Assembly: GCA_963971405.1 (NCBI GenBank)
Contig: OZ020488.1
Span: 11,768,152 to 11,832,151, forward strand
DNA: 64,000 bases
Direction: 5' to 3'
From: Psococerastis gibbosa
Lineage: Eukaryota > Arthropoda > Insecta > Psocodea > Psocidae
Shown here: positions 33,137 through 44,514 of the stretch, in pieces
Layout: every line of letters begins with the position of its first letter
How positions within the stretch are numbered: the first letter of the stretch is position 1
Made by a program: the position numbers and the translations under genes
Notes under the pieces: model-generated
The model's input: the letters and a program-made list of their open reading frames with translations, nothing else
Told to the model about the DNA's origin: nothing
Databases searched by the model: none

Positions 33137-33782
33137 TGGGTTTTTTGTCACACTCGCCACATGGTAAAACCGGCTATGGTCAGACAGGGTCCAGGGTCCG
33201 AAATATTTGCAGCGTACACTAGATAGAATGAAGATATATTAATACCTTGGGGTACTTTGAAGTTACCTCACCTCCGGTGACATCGGATGACCCCCCCCCC
33301 CCCCTGGAAAAATTTCTGGCTGCGGTCTTGATTCTCTGCACAATTCTTTTACTACACACACAAGTAAACGCATAATCAATGGGCAGTTGGCAATGTATGT
33401 GTTGAGTGGGCGATATTACACATGTCGCGTACAGGCAGCACTCAGCGGGGGTCCGAAGATGTTATCTTAAACGTATGACTTGACAATATTACGAGTGGGC
33501 GTGCATGGGTGACAAACGTCTGTTGCGAATCGTTCGTACCGAGCTCTACCATAAATCACAAGTTACAGTTTCTATTAATCTAATTACTTCATTCATTTCA
33601 GCCTTCTTGGGTATTTGTTGCGAATCAATTAATCTTTTATAATCAATTATTAATCATTAATTAATGAAATAGTAAAAAGATAGAAGTTTAACGCGCGTTA
33701 ATCTAACAAACAGGTTGGTTTCTGGTTTAATTAAAAAAAAACGTTGTTCTAGATCAAAAAGAATAGAATAGAATATTTATTA

Positions 33783-34060
33783 TATGCCTACAACAAGAAC
33801 AAGCAGCTGCAATGGTTTGGCCACGTCCAAAGGATGGACGAGAATAGGACCACTCGGAAGTTGGCGGAAGCAAGGCCATAAGGTAGAAGACCCATCGGCA
33901 GACCGAGGACAACCCTCGAGGAAATAATTGAACAACTCGCCGGAGCAAGAGGAGAAGCAATGGCCGAGCTCAAGACGTTTCGTTAGCGTCAGGCCGGGTC
34001 GAGTACAAGGATTGGATTCGGGGCGACCCCTTCACGCTTGGCACGCGGCACTAAGAGGGA
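33783..34060 (+). mobile_element. Non-LTR retrotransposon C-terminal fragment (QWFGHVQRMDEN type)
   Basis: One frame reads NKNKQLQWFGHVQRMDENRT, then TRKLAEARP and a stop, continuing as GRRPIGRPRTTLEEIIEQLA. The W-F-G-H-V-x-R-M motif followed by a G-R-P-R motif is diagnostic of this reverse transcriptase tail. Internal stop codons show decay. Confidence 0.7.
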
Positions 34061-34194
34061 GGAGGAAGAAGAAGTTCTAGATCAAGCTGACGGAATGCCA
34101 TAATATCATTAATTCTTTTTTTTTAGTATAATGCATTACAACAGTGCGAGTTTGTATATTATTGATTCCACTTTCAAATCAGCGGCAGAGGGTT

Positions 34195-34693
34195 TAAAAC
34201 CGCTGACAAGTGGGGATTGCGAGCTGCAGATGTCCGGTGTGACCGTGAGGTTGTTCAGGATACCTCCCACCTGCAGGTCTGCCCACTACTGCCATCCAGC
34301 ACGATTGACGACCTGCATGAAGCAAACGACAAGCTGCTCAAACTTTGGACAACCCATTAAATGCATGTTTCCCCGGACACGCGAAGTGTTAAATTAAGTA
34401 GATTAAGCAGCCGGCACATCCCTAAAAACTTGCGCCGGAACATCGCTGTGGCAGCGTTCTGAATGGCCACAGGACACGACTACCTCCTGAGCCACCTCCA
34501 CATAATAGGTATCGCTGAGTCATCAGAATGCCCCCTCTGCTTCCAGTGGCAGGGGAATGTCGATCAGCTATTCAGCTGCACTGTCAGCGAGGTAGAAAAC
34601 CGAACTACGACACAGGACGGATTGGCCCAGCTCTACTATGCGGCACGGCCTATCAGCCAAGGACGGGCGTTGGCTGAAGAAGAAGAAGATTAA
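34195..34693 (+). mobile_element. Non-LTR retrotransposon RNase H/zinc-knuckle-like 3' region
   Basis: The frame at 34463-34693 reads ATGHDYLLSHLHIIGIAESS, then ECPLCFQWQGNVDQLFSC. It matches the GHxxLxxHLxRIGxxxSxxCPLC signature after the RNase H domain of R1/I-type elements. Upstream, broken frames (KLLKLWTTH, NLRRNIAVAAF) continue the same protein. Pseudogene fragment. Confidence 0.65.
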
Positions 34694-35546
34694 GCAGCCA
34701 CTGAACTGGCCAGGTGAACAAAGTCATATTTGATTTCGTGCACCAGCAGGACGTTTCTCCTGACGAATGTCTCTTTAAAAAAGATCTTGTCCAAAGCCGT
34801 TTAATTTTACTTCATTTTTTTAATCTACTTACTAATGCTGACGAGTTCCAGAAAAAAAGGTTTAGTGATAGAACAGACCACCAAGATTAGAGCCCGAATG
34901 CCAAGCCATTTGATATGCCAAAGAACTTGGACATGGCGGTAGCGTACCTTCATTAGACCATTGTCTTATTGAGAGCATGCCAATCACAGGATTCAATTGA
35001 CTTTGGTCGATGGGCCCCGGCCAGCGGTCTGTCCATCACAAGTAATAAATATACAGGTACGGGTGTAAAGGTTACATGAGAGAGAAATGCCGACGCCCTA
35101 AATAATATCAGCTTCATGTGGCGTATAAGGTCATTTTATAAATTTTAACATACTTAAGAGGGCGCCATAGTTTTTCATACCTTCAAGGCCAGCTCCGCTA
35201 ACTGTGATCTGTGAAGGAGGTTTTAAGGTACTTCCCGTTAGATTCTAATAGGGCGGGGCTTCATTCTCGATATGCATTTTTTGAATATTTAACGTGGGTT
35301 AACTTCCGTCCGTTCCGAAATTGTCTAGTACAGTTCCTCTAATTGATTCCCCCCCCCCCCGCCGTGTTATTTTTCTTAAGAGACCACCAGAGGGGGGGAA
35401 ATCCTTATTGGCGTACCAAATCAAATTTCTGAGGAAATTCCTGTATAACTGTTAAACCAGTGCCAACGGTAAGATAGCTCACCAGAAATCAGACGTGCTA
35501 ACGCAATTAGGTCTCATCCCTCAGAAGGGATGTTCTTATATATTTA
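34694..35546. other. Unannotated DNA
   Basis: Nothing recognised apart from a C run near 35350. Confidence 0.4.
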
Positions 35547-36404
35547 TTGCTTTCCAATTTATACGTAGTATAAGGAAAGCTTTGTGACGGTCGAAATTTT
35601 CGATTCCGAGATTTCAACGGATTTACACGTTATAAGGTCCCAGGAACCAAAAAAAGTGTTTTTTACGAAATGTCTGTCGGTCTGTCTGTCTGTTCGTCGA
35701 TTTCCGGGCAAACTACTCGGTCGATTTTGATGAAATTCGGCATGTAGGTTCAAAAAAATCATACCTCGGGACCATTTTTTTTATTTTGGGCTAACTCAAT
35801 TTGGGAGGGGGGGGGGGTTTATTCTCAAAAAACTAAAAACAAAAGTCTAAAAAAATTATTTCCCAAAAACGGCTCCAACGATTTCTTTTAAATTCACATA
35901 TATTGTAGTTGTTGTTAATGTTGATAAAATGCGGGGGATCGCTTGCCCGTTGATAGTTTGCTTCTGGGGGTAGAAAAATAAAAATGACTAAATTTTAATG
36001 AAAAATGACTAAAAAATAATTTATCTGCGACACCTTTCTATCGATGATTTCTACCTTCAGGCATGTTTTAGGTGTTAAATTGAGTAAAAAAGTTAAATTG
36101 AGAAAAAAGTATTTGGTTTTGTACAAAAAATGTTTTTTTGAAAAAATGATAGAAAATTCACGCTCAAATGCATTGCGTGCCCTGCCAGTATTGCTGTGTG
36201 GTAATGTGTTGGTCTGACCTATCTTGAATTTACTTCACCACCAGTGACGAGTGACGTCAGGTGGACAACCCCCCCCCCCCCCCCCTCCGAGATATCGGAA
36301 ATTTATCCATAGGAAAATTATTTACCATGAAATTACTCATTTTCTCTATCTACTAATTTTGATAAATTGGAAAGCATGTTCGAGTAAACTCGGACCGGTT
36401 CTTT
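35547..36404 (+). mobile_element. Helentron/HINE-like element, copy H5, full length
   Basis: An 858-bp copy. The microsatellite is short (GTCTGTCGGTCTGTCTGTCT). The G tract is near 35806-35818 and the C tract near 36271-36288. There is a small local duplication (GTTAAATTGAG twice near 36075-36105). Terminal structures are intact. Confidence 0.75.
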
Positions 36405-36964
36405 AGTGATTTGGGGCCGTTGCTAAGCTCATGAACTCCATCCTCAGGAATACCATCAGGAAAACTACCTTCTGTACAAATCAAATTCAATTATTTTGGC
36501 CATTCTGTGTTGGAAAGTATCATGCATGAAAATGTTCTGAAATATTTCCTCCGTACGCTCTCATAATTTTGTGCATGACTGATATTTCATTAGATATTTG
36601 ATTTTTACAATTATAAGGCTCTTTCTCCTCCGATTGTCTGCAAATATATAGTAGTATAAGAAATTTAAGAGATTCCATATATAAAGCAATACTAGTCTAT
36701 AAAAGAGAAAAAAGTCAATATTATTTTTATTTTCACGGCAGACAAGTGTGAATAACCCTCTTAAAGGCTCTAGAAGTGTCACGAGCGGCAGACAGCCCAT
36801 AACGGTCCACCAATTGTGGTGTTGTCCTTTCCTGGTGACTGGAGAATAGTGAAGTAGCCAGGTATAGAGCAAGCAAGTTGTGATCATTCAAAACACTTCA
36901 GTCGCTGACAATTAAAGGGAAAAGCTGGCTGAATGAGAATGTCAGGATGGGCACGTCACACCTA

Positions 36965-37235
36965 AGCTTGAGGAGAGTGAAGGAAGCTGACGCACGAGTG
37001 ATTAAGGTTCTCGAGCGAATAACTTCTGAAACTAAGGAGAACCTGCAACCAAGCTTGGGCTGTCGCAGACTACATCAACACATCATATTATGTTCTATGG
37101 AGTCTGAAGAGAGTGAAGGAAGCTGACGCACGAGTGATTAAGGTTCTCGAGTGAATAACTTCTGAAACTAGGCAATTTTCAAAGTGGACCTGCAACAAGC
37201 TAGGGCTGTCACAGACTATATCAACACATCATATT
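36965..37235. repeat. Two tandem copies of a 136-bp sequence
   Basis: AGAGTGAAGGAAGCTGACGC starts at 36974 and 37110. Both are followed by GATTAAGGTTCTCGAG and, further on, ATCAACACATCATATT. Origin unknown. Confidence 0.75.
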
Positions 37236-37299
37236 TCAACATGCAACATGCAACATAGCATGGACAGAAGTGATTTTATTTTATATTTTAATTTTATAG

Positions 37300-37545
37300 T
37301 GAAATTCGAACCAACAACCTTTCGGATGAAAGTCAGAGTCTCTACCACTACATGACAAATATTATTAATAAAGAAATAATGACTTTGTGTTCTATTGCTA
37401 AGCCAACCTACTTGAGTAAAGTCCTCTATTACACTCAAATAGGAAGGGCCGGGACCGCCTGCTTTACATTTCCAGAAAATGTAACATCTGTGCGACTCAA
37501 ATCAACAACCTTTCGGTTGAAAGTCAAAGTCCATACTAGATAGTT
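37300..37545 (-). mobile_element. Two adjacent SINE-1 copies, diverged
   Basis: The tRNA-like head at 37300-37357 (CGAACCAACAACCTTTCGGA) is followed by a second, more complete copy at 37369-37545 with body and head (CAACAACCTTTCGGTTGAAA). Both are on the minus strand. Confidence 0.55.
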
Positions 37546-37554
37546 TTTCAGTAG

Positions 37555-38325
37555 GTTAGAGGTAACATATTAGAAAGGGCGTGCACTGAACTATTATACA
37601 GTAGGATTGAGTTCCCCCACAGGATAGAGGTAACATATTAGTTGGGGCGTGCACTGAACTATTGTACTATACAGTAGGTTTGAGTTTCCCCAGAGGATAG
37701 AGGTAACATATTAGTTAGGGCGTGCACTGAACTATTATACAGTAGGATTGAGTTCCCCCACAGGATAGAGGTAACATATTAGTTGGGGCGTGCACTGAAC
37801 TACTATACAGTAGGATTGAGTTCCCCCACAGGATAGAGGTAACATATTAGTTAGGGCGTGCACTGAACTATTATACAGTAGGATTGAGTTCCCCCACAGG
37901 ATAGAGGTAACATATTAGTTAGGGCGTGCACTGAACTATTGTACTATACAGTAGGTTTGAGTTTCCCCAGAGGATAGAGGTAACATATTAGTTAGGGCGT
38001 GCATTGAACTATTATACAGTAGGTTTGAGTTTCCCCACCGGATAGAGGTAACATATTAGTTAGGGCGTGCACTGAACTATTATACAGTAGGATTGAGTTC
38101 CCCCACAGGATAGAGGTAACATATTAGTTAGGGCGTGCACTGAACTATTATACAGTAGGATTGAGTTCCCCCACAGGATAGAGGTAACATATTAGTTAGG
38201 GCGTGCACTGAACTATTGTACTATACAGTAGGTTTGAGTTTCCCCAGAGGATAGAGGTAACATATTAGTTAGGGCGTGCATTGAACTACTATACACTAGG
38301 TTTGAGTTTCCCCTCCATCAATCGT
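37555..38325. repeat. Satellite-like array, 68-bp unit with a tetrameric higher-order period of 277 bp
   Basis: The marker GGTAACATAT starts at 37561, 37629, 37702, 37770, 37838, 37906, 37979, 38047, 38115, 38183 and 38256. Spacings are 68, 73, 68, 68, 68, 73, 68, 68, 68, 73. The 73-bp unit carries an extra GTACT and a TTTGAGTTTCCCCAG variant and recurs every fourth unit, which gives an exact 277-bp higher-order repeat. Non-coding. Confidence 0.95.
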
Positions 38326-38577
38326 AAGCCTTCATGCAGACTCTGTCTTTATCAGGAGAGTCGAGTTCAACATTTTTCTCCTTATAGAGAAAATGGATTG
38401 GATATAAATAAGTGCAGATATATGATAAATTACTACAACTTATCGGCCTAGTAATTACAGGTGTATACAGGCCTACCTATACAGTGTAGTGTATGGCGAT
38501 TATTTCACAATTCCAATTTCTCATTTATCATTTGCATTTGAGCACATTACAAATTATGATACTCGAAATCAGCGTAG

Positions 38578-38862
38578 TTTACTGCCCGACCACGATAGGA
38601 TGGAACACGGAACACTTTGTTGATTGGAAAACTTGCATAAACGGAATACTGTTTAATAAATGAATAAAGACTTTTTTGTTCTATTACTAAGCCAACCTAG
38701 CGGAGTTAGGGCTAAAAAGCGCCTCTTACACTCAACTAGGAAAACCCAGGACCGCCCTCCGAAGCATGGCTAGAAAATGTAGGAAGTGTAGGACTCGAAT
38801 TCGATTTTTATAAGTGTTCCAAGTGCCATCCTATCTCGTGGTGGGGTAGTAAGTTACCGTAA
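38578..38862. mobile_element. Mariner-like MITE interrupted by a SINE
   Basis: The left arm is GCCCGACCACGATAGGATGG (38583) and the right arm is GTGCCATCCTATCTCGTGGT (38822). They are the same terminal sequences as 52219-52337. The SINE-1 copy at 38656-38805 lies between the arms, so the SINE is younger. Confidence 0.55.
38656..38805 (-). mobile_element. SINE-1 copy inside a mariner-like MITE
   Basis: Carries the AAAT tail, GCCAACCTAGCGGAGTTAGG, AACTAGGAAAACCCAGGACC and TGTAGGACTCGAA. The head is cut after the B box. Confidence 0.6.
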
Positions 38863-39424
38863 CTGACAGAGCGTGGCTCTGAAACTGAAAACTTAAAATT
38901 AATATGTAATGAAGAATTAACTTTAAAACTTATAAAAATTATTAAGAGAAAATTGGAGTACCCCACCCCCCTCCCATGCTTTTTTGTCAATTTATGCAGG
39001 AGATATATACAATTGTTAAATTAGCAGAAAATAATGCTCCTCCACATTTCTAATTTCTATAGATGATATGTGTGGCATTCACTGACATAAATTGCCCACA
39101 GCTCATTATCTCCATCTTCGGTACTATCACACCAATAGTTTTTTGTACAATATCAATAATTGTGACCAATCTGTGTTTGAAAGAGTTAAACCTATCAAAA
39201 GGCTCAGAAACTTGTATTCTTTCTTTTTCTTCTGCTGTTGTCTCCAAATTGGTATAATCTCGACGCACTATGAGCAGAAGTGCAGGCATTTTTTCAAGTA
39301 CCTATGACTCCATGTACACTCGATAGGCATGATTACATTACATTACATTAAAATGTACAGGTAGAATTTAGATATACAATGGACCCCCCCCCCCCTTTCC
39401 CTCATATACCCTCCTTCTTCATTT
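38863..39424. other. Unannotated DNA with open frames on both strands
   Basis: 39050-39289 is open on the minus strand (MPALLLIVRRDYTNLETTAE at its start) and partly on the plus strand. No family, partner exon or repeat could be identified, so no gene is called. Confidence 0.3.
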
Positions 39425-39585
39425 ATCTTTTTTTTTTCCTTCCGTTTTATATTCCATATAATTTAATTTATATTACTATTGTATGTATACTGCTATTACC
39501 TTTAACATGAAAAAAAGACTAGATAGTCTTATTGTTCGCCAATTTTATTGTTGCAATAAAGTCGTTATTCATTCATTCATTCATA
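39425..39585 (+). mobile_element. 3' UTR and tail of a CR1/Jockey-like retrotransposon
   Basis: The segment ends in TTGCAATAAAGTCG followed by a run of ATTC repeats, the typical polyadenylation signal plus short tandem tail of non-LTR elements. No coding sequence is attached. Confidence 0.45.
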
Positions 39586-40049
39586 AAATATAATACTAAT
39601 TTTAATTAATGAGTCTGCAGCTAAGGAAGAAAAAAAATTGAGAACTCACCAAAAACATAGCCAAGGATCAATTTATCAATTTGAATTTCCAGAGTATTTT
39701 GCAAACATTTGTTTAAAGCAAGTAAAAAAAAAAAAACCAGTAGCTACGTCAAACCCAAATCCCCATAATAATGGCTGCAGGGACGAATATCCTTAAGGTA
39801 AAATTGTCGGGCACATCCCGACCACACCCTTAAAAGTGTGTTCGAACCTGAGTTCGCAACGTTAATATGCAAGTTAGGCCTATGTAAGAACACACAACAA
39901 TATAGCGACAAAAACAAGGTTTAATCGGTGAATGGTAGAAAAGTACAGGGCAAGAGATGTAGGTTCCTAGTATCGCAATGAATTGAGCTCCAAATTTGGG
40001 CATAGCGATCGGGACCAGCATATGGCAAGCCACCATTCCCAGTCATTTA

Positions 40050-40892
40050 GCTAATATAGAAATTATAATAACTGTTCGTACTAGGTCAACTGCACACTGT
40101 ACAGGTACTCATAAAATAGATGCATAATCTTATTGTATCGCAGTTACCACTTCGTTAAGTTCTATAGAGTTGCTCGATTTGATGGTATGAGACAACTCCA
40201 CGTTTTGTTTTGAAATCTGCAAAAATATTATGGACCTAATTTAAGAGGAAGCTAATATAGAAATTATAATAACTGTTTGTACTACGCCAACTGCACACTG
40301 TATAGGTACACATAAAATAGATGCATAATCTTATTGTATCGAAGTTACCACCTCCTTAAGTGCTAGAATTACTCGGTTTGATGTCATAGGACAACTGAAA
40401 TTTTTGTTTTGAAATCTGCAAAAATATTATGGACCTAATTTAAGAGGAAGCTAATATAGAAATTATAATAACTGTTTGTACTAGGTCAACTGCACACTGT
40501 ACAGGTACTCATAAAATAGATGCATAATCTTATTGTATCGCAGTTACCACTTCGTTAAGTTCTATAGAGTTGCTCGATTTGATGATATGAGACAACTCCA
40601 CATTTTTTTTTTAAATCTGCAAAAATATTAGGGACCTAATTTAAGAGGAAGCTAATACAGAAATTATAATAACTATTTGTACTACGTCAACTGCACACTG
40701 TACAGGTACTCATAAAATAGATGCATAATCTTATTGTATCGAAGTTACCACTTCGTTAAGCGCTAGTAAAGTAAATTCGTGTCGGAGTGGTACGTTCGTT
40801 AAGCGCTAGAGTTGCTCAGTTTGATGTCATAGGACAACTCCACATTTTGTTTTGAAATCTGCAAAAATATTAGAGACCTCATTTAAGAGGAA
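40050..40892. repeat. Tandem array, 200-bp unit, dimeric
   Basis: GCTAATATAGAAATTATAAT (or variant) starts at 40050, 40251, 40450 and 40651. Copies 1 and 3 share ACTAGGTCAACTGCAC, while copies 2 and 4 share ACTACG followed by CCAACTGC or TCAACTGC. Period 400 bp. The last copy has an internal duplication of TTCGTTAAGCGCTAG. Confidence 0.9.
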
Positions 40893-41274
40893 GCTATTGG
40901 TATCCTCTGTATTAGCCCTATATTTTTTATTGAATTTAATACTTAAGAAATAACTTTCTATTATTTATTGTTTAAATATACAGACATGTATTAAAATGTA
41001 GAGGAGTCGGACAAAGGAGGAGACAAACCCGAAAGGGTTTTTGGAATTGAAAAATTAAACTGTAACGCAATTTTTGTGAATATATACCTATGTCTTGGGG
41101 TAACGACGCAGGAAAAAAAACATGAAAACACCATAAATCTGATACACGACGTCTGAATCTACGGTAGGTACTGCATTAAATTAAAAACGCAGCAGCACAT
41201 TCTCCATTCACAAAGGCGGCTATTCCACCGGCGATTTTACTTCATACACCACATGGATTTCAGACATTATTATT

Positions 41275-41400
41275 ATATTGTTCCGGATGGAATTTTGGCC
41301 ATTAACAAACTCGTATGCGTTCTCTATGTCAACCTACACCGGCCACAGGCGATAGTGGATATGGTTCATATCCGACATCTATTAGTAGGTGAAAACACAA
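41275..41400 (-). repeat. Repeat family B, inverted fragment
   Basis: TTTTGGCCATTAACAAACTC, ATGTCAACCTACACCGGCCA and AGGCGATAGTGGATATGG, inverted relative to 2065-2262. Confidence 0.5.
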
Positions 41401-41705
41401 GTTAGTAGCTCTCGTTATAGAGATACTGGCCTTGTTGATTGAGTGCTACGGAACATACATTCGATAGATACAGTACAGACTAGGTACTTGATAGATAGAC
41501 ACAGTATGTCCGTCACGTTCGGGACCACCTTCCTTTCCCCGTTCGCAATGTTCGTCTCGACGTGGCCGTCATATCTAATGGTCTCATCATCGGAGGCAAA
41601 TGTCCGTGAGACGAATCTCGCAACAACTTGTTCAGATCCGGATTTAAATAGGTAGACCCGTTAAAAACTGTATGTTGTACAGCAAGTTTTTCGTGACGGT
41701 ACATT

Positions 41706-41885
41706 CATTGGCGTAAATACCCAAAATTTCTGGGGGGGGGGGCTATAGAACCCCCAAAACTTCGATCCCCGGAGAAATTTGTTTTATAAATAGGCCCAAA
41801 TTAGTGAAAACAAATTTGAAAAATATAGGCCTGAAATATTGGGGTTTTAAGCATTTTGAGTAAGGACCCCCTATTTACGCCAATG
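41706..41885. mobile_element. hAT-like MITE, 180 bp
   Basis: Starts CATTGGCGTAAATA and ends TATTTACGCCAATG, perfect 14-bp inverted repeats. The perfect 8-bp duplication GGTACATT lies at 41698-41705 and 41886-41893. Confidence 0.9.
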
Positions 41886-42074
41886 GGTACATTTGTTATC
41901 TTTGACTAACAAAACATAATATGTAAAATATAAAATATAAATTAAAAATAAAATAAAATACAAAAGTGATGGCTTCTTGTCATTGCGGCTTTGGGGCAGT
42001 TCAAAGGCTCGAAAGTTTGTTTTCTTGTTTCCAGCAAAAAATGACTCCCGTGTTTGTTTGTTTTTTTTTTCTTA

Positions 42075-42218
42075 AAAAAAAAAAAGATTAGTCGCATACA
42101 TACAATTTAAACAATGCTTATGTCCCCTCACTAAGTAGCCTAATACTTGTGTTGGGTTACGACACGTCTCCGATCGCAGGGTGTGTAGGGACTTGGACAA
42201 GTTCAAATAGAATATTTT
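42075..42218 (-). mobile_element. SINE-2 copy
   Basis: Blocks GATTAGTCGCATACATACAA, AATACTTGTGTTGGGTTACG and ACACGTCTCCGATCGCAGGG. It serves as the unoccupied reference for the Helentron H6 insertion site. Confidence 0.55.
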
Positions 42219-42277
42219 CGAATGGGACAAGCAACAGAGCTTGTGCTGCCTTACCACAGACTCCATTAACACACTAT

Positions 42278-42316
42278 ACTACGTATATACTACGTATATA
42301 CTACGTATATAGTAAT
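42278..42316. repeat. 11-bp tandem repeat, three copies
   Basis: CTACGTATATA occurs three times. It is self-complementary in part (TACGTA). Confidence 0.8.
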
Positions 42317-42439
42317 GGGCAGGTCACCCTAAAGTCAGAGATGTAAATCAGAAGGAACTGTCCCTGATATGCAGGAGAAAGGAAGGTTCTAGAGTGAATA
42401 ACGTCATAAAGTGACATAAAGAAAGGAAGACAGTAGAAA

Positions 42440-43335
42440 ATGGACCTCTTCGGTCACCTCACTAAGTAACCGAATACTTGTTGCTTTCCAATTTATACGT
42501 AGTATAAGAAAAGCTTTGTGATGGTCGAAATTTTCAATTCCGAGATTTCAACGGATTTACACGTTTTCAGGTCCCAGGAACCCAAAAAAGTGGTTTTTAC
42601 GTAATGTCTGTCTGTCTGTCTGTGCATCGATTTCCGGGCAAACTACTCTGTCGATTTTGATGAAATTTAGCATGTAGGTTCAAAAAAATCATACCTCGGG
42701 ACCTTTTATTTTTTTATTTTGGGCCAATTCAATTTGGGGGGGTTTAATTCTCAAAAAACTCGAAAAAAACGTCTAAAAAAATTATTTCTCAAAAACAGCT
42801 CCAACGATTTCTTTTAAATTCACATATAAAAATAACTAAATTTTAATGAAAAATGACTAAAAAATAATTTTTCTGCGAAACCTTTCTATCGATGATTTCT
42901 ACCTTCAGGCATGTTTTAGGTGTTAAATTGAGTAACGAAACCGGATAGGTTGCTTTCCCAAAAAAATATTTGGTTTTGCACAAAAAATTATTTTTTGAAA
43001 AAATGATAGAAAATTCGCGCTCAAATCCATTGCGTGCCCTGCCATTATTGCTGTGTGGTAATTAATGTGTTGGTCTGACCTATCTAGAATTTATCTCACT
43101 TCCAGTGACGTCAGGTGGACCCCCCCCCCCCCCCGAGTTCTCGGAAATTTTACCACTGGAAAATTATTTACCATGAAATTACTCATATTCTCTATCTACT
43201 AATGTTGATAAATTGGAAAGGATGTTCGAGTAAACTCGGACCGGTCCTCTTGAGTTACGACACATTTCCAATCGCATGGTGTGTAGAGACTTCTACAAGT
43301 TCAGACACCCTACCACTATGCCACTGAATTGCCAT
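42440..43335 (-). mobile_element. SINE-2 copy split by Helentron H6
   Basis: The tail part (42440-42480, ending AATACTTG) and head part (43251-43335, starting TTGAGTTACGACAC) flank H6. The minus-strand head reads AGTGGCATAGTGGTAGGGTG, a good A-box match, which supports a tRNA origin for SINE-2. Confidence 0.65.
42481..43250 (+). mobile_element. Helentron/HINE-like element, copy H6, inserted in a SINE
   Basis: A 770-bp copy whose flanks are the two halves of a SINE-2 (42440-42480 and 43251-43330). It therefore gives a datable insertion with an empty-site reference at 42075-42215. The central segment between the G tract and the second half is shortened. The 3' end is mutated to GGTCCTC. Confidence 0.75.
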
Positions 43336-43589
43336 CATCGTGGATAGAAAACAAAGTGCATAATCTTCTTTATCCGACCTTATGATTTAACAATGACTTT
43401 TGGTCTGCTTAACTATATCACTACATAGTTATGCTGTATATTCAAGTTCAGACACCCTACCACTATGCCACTGAATTGCCATCATCGTGGATAGAAAACA
43501 AAGTGCATAATCTTCTTTATCCGACCTTATGCTTTAACAATGACTTTTGGTCTGCTTAACTATATCACTACATAGTTATGCTGTATATT
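43296..43589. repeat. 147-bp tandem duplication
   Basis: 43296-43442 and 43443-43589 are almost identical (one visible difference, TTATGA versus TTATGC). Each contains a SINE-2 head (CACCCTACCACTATGCCACT). A hAT-like MITE inserted at the right edge. Confidence 0.9.
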
Positions 43590-43776
43590 CAAGGGCGGAT
43601 TTTAGGGGGGATCAGAGGGTCCGGACCCCCCCCCCCAAAAAAAAAAAATTATCTTACACTAGATAACAATGGGTTTACAGTGGGAATTAAAAATAATTAT
43701 GTTTTTAATGCTATAATCCACTGAACCTGACCGCGACCCTCCCCCCCCCCTAAATTGGAGACAAAATCCACCCTTG
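43590..43776. mobile_element. hAT-like MITE, 187 bp
   Basis: Starts CAAGGGCGGATTTTAGG and ends CAAAATCCACCCTTG. The perfect 8-bp duplication TGTATATT lies at 43582-43589 and 43777-43784. It inserted at the very end of the second unit of the 147-bp duplication at 43296-43589. Confidence 0.85.
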
Positions 43777-44040
43777 TGTATATTAGTATTTTATTTTTTA
43801 CGACATAAGGATCTTGTAAGTATAACCTGTACCTATGTGCTTATTCTTTTACATGTTCCATAGAAATTGTTAATATTTATAATCGGTTGATATGCCAACC
43901 TCCCACGCGTCGGCTTGAGGGGGCAGAGCTTTGTCATTTTATGTTCTACTACTTTCTTATTTTATTTTTTAAACACATGTTTTCATATCTATCTTCAATC
44001 AACGTATCCCGTAACCCTTTTCTTCCATTCCTCTCCATTC

Positions 44041-44223
44041 CGAGGGCGGATCCAGCGGAAAATTTAGGGGGGGGGTGTCACAAGTTTTTTGGAAGTTTGA
44101 AAAGTAATTTTTTTTGTTGAAAAGTTGAGTTTTATTCAATTTTTTTTACTAGGTATGGTATCATATGAATTTACTATGAATTTAGTCAATGACACCCCCC
44201 CCCCCCCCGTGGATCCACCATTG
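44041..44223. mobile_element. hAT-like MITE, 183 bp
   Basis: Starts CGAGGGCGGATCCAG (left end mutated) and ends GTGGATCCACCATTG. The perfect 8-bp duplication CTCCATTC lies at 44033-44040 and 44224-44231. There is a G run near the left end and a C run near the right. Confidence 0.8.
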
Positions 44224-44514
44224 CTCCATTCTGTCGCTATAGCTGTGGGACAAGGAATGAATGAATTTCATCAGAACCACCCAGGCCTGATTCCTTTACA
44301 AAATATTAGGAAATCTGACTTAAAAACCACTAGTTGCAGAAAACTCACAGTTATTGCAGAGTTGGTGCCAGAAATAACTTGACCTAAGGTAAGACATTAT
44401 AGGTCATGGGACTCTGAATTCTGTAATATGCTGACTCACTCTACCCAATGATCATGATCGACTGCTCATATATAGGAAGTTCACTATGTTGTGCGCTCTG
44501 ATCAGGGCCGTTGT

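Noticed and set aside
39050..39289. 79-codon minus-strand frame with protein-like composition
   Set aside because: An upstream donor-like site at 39648 could supply a short leader, but the joined product is speculative and no family fits.
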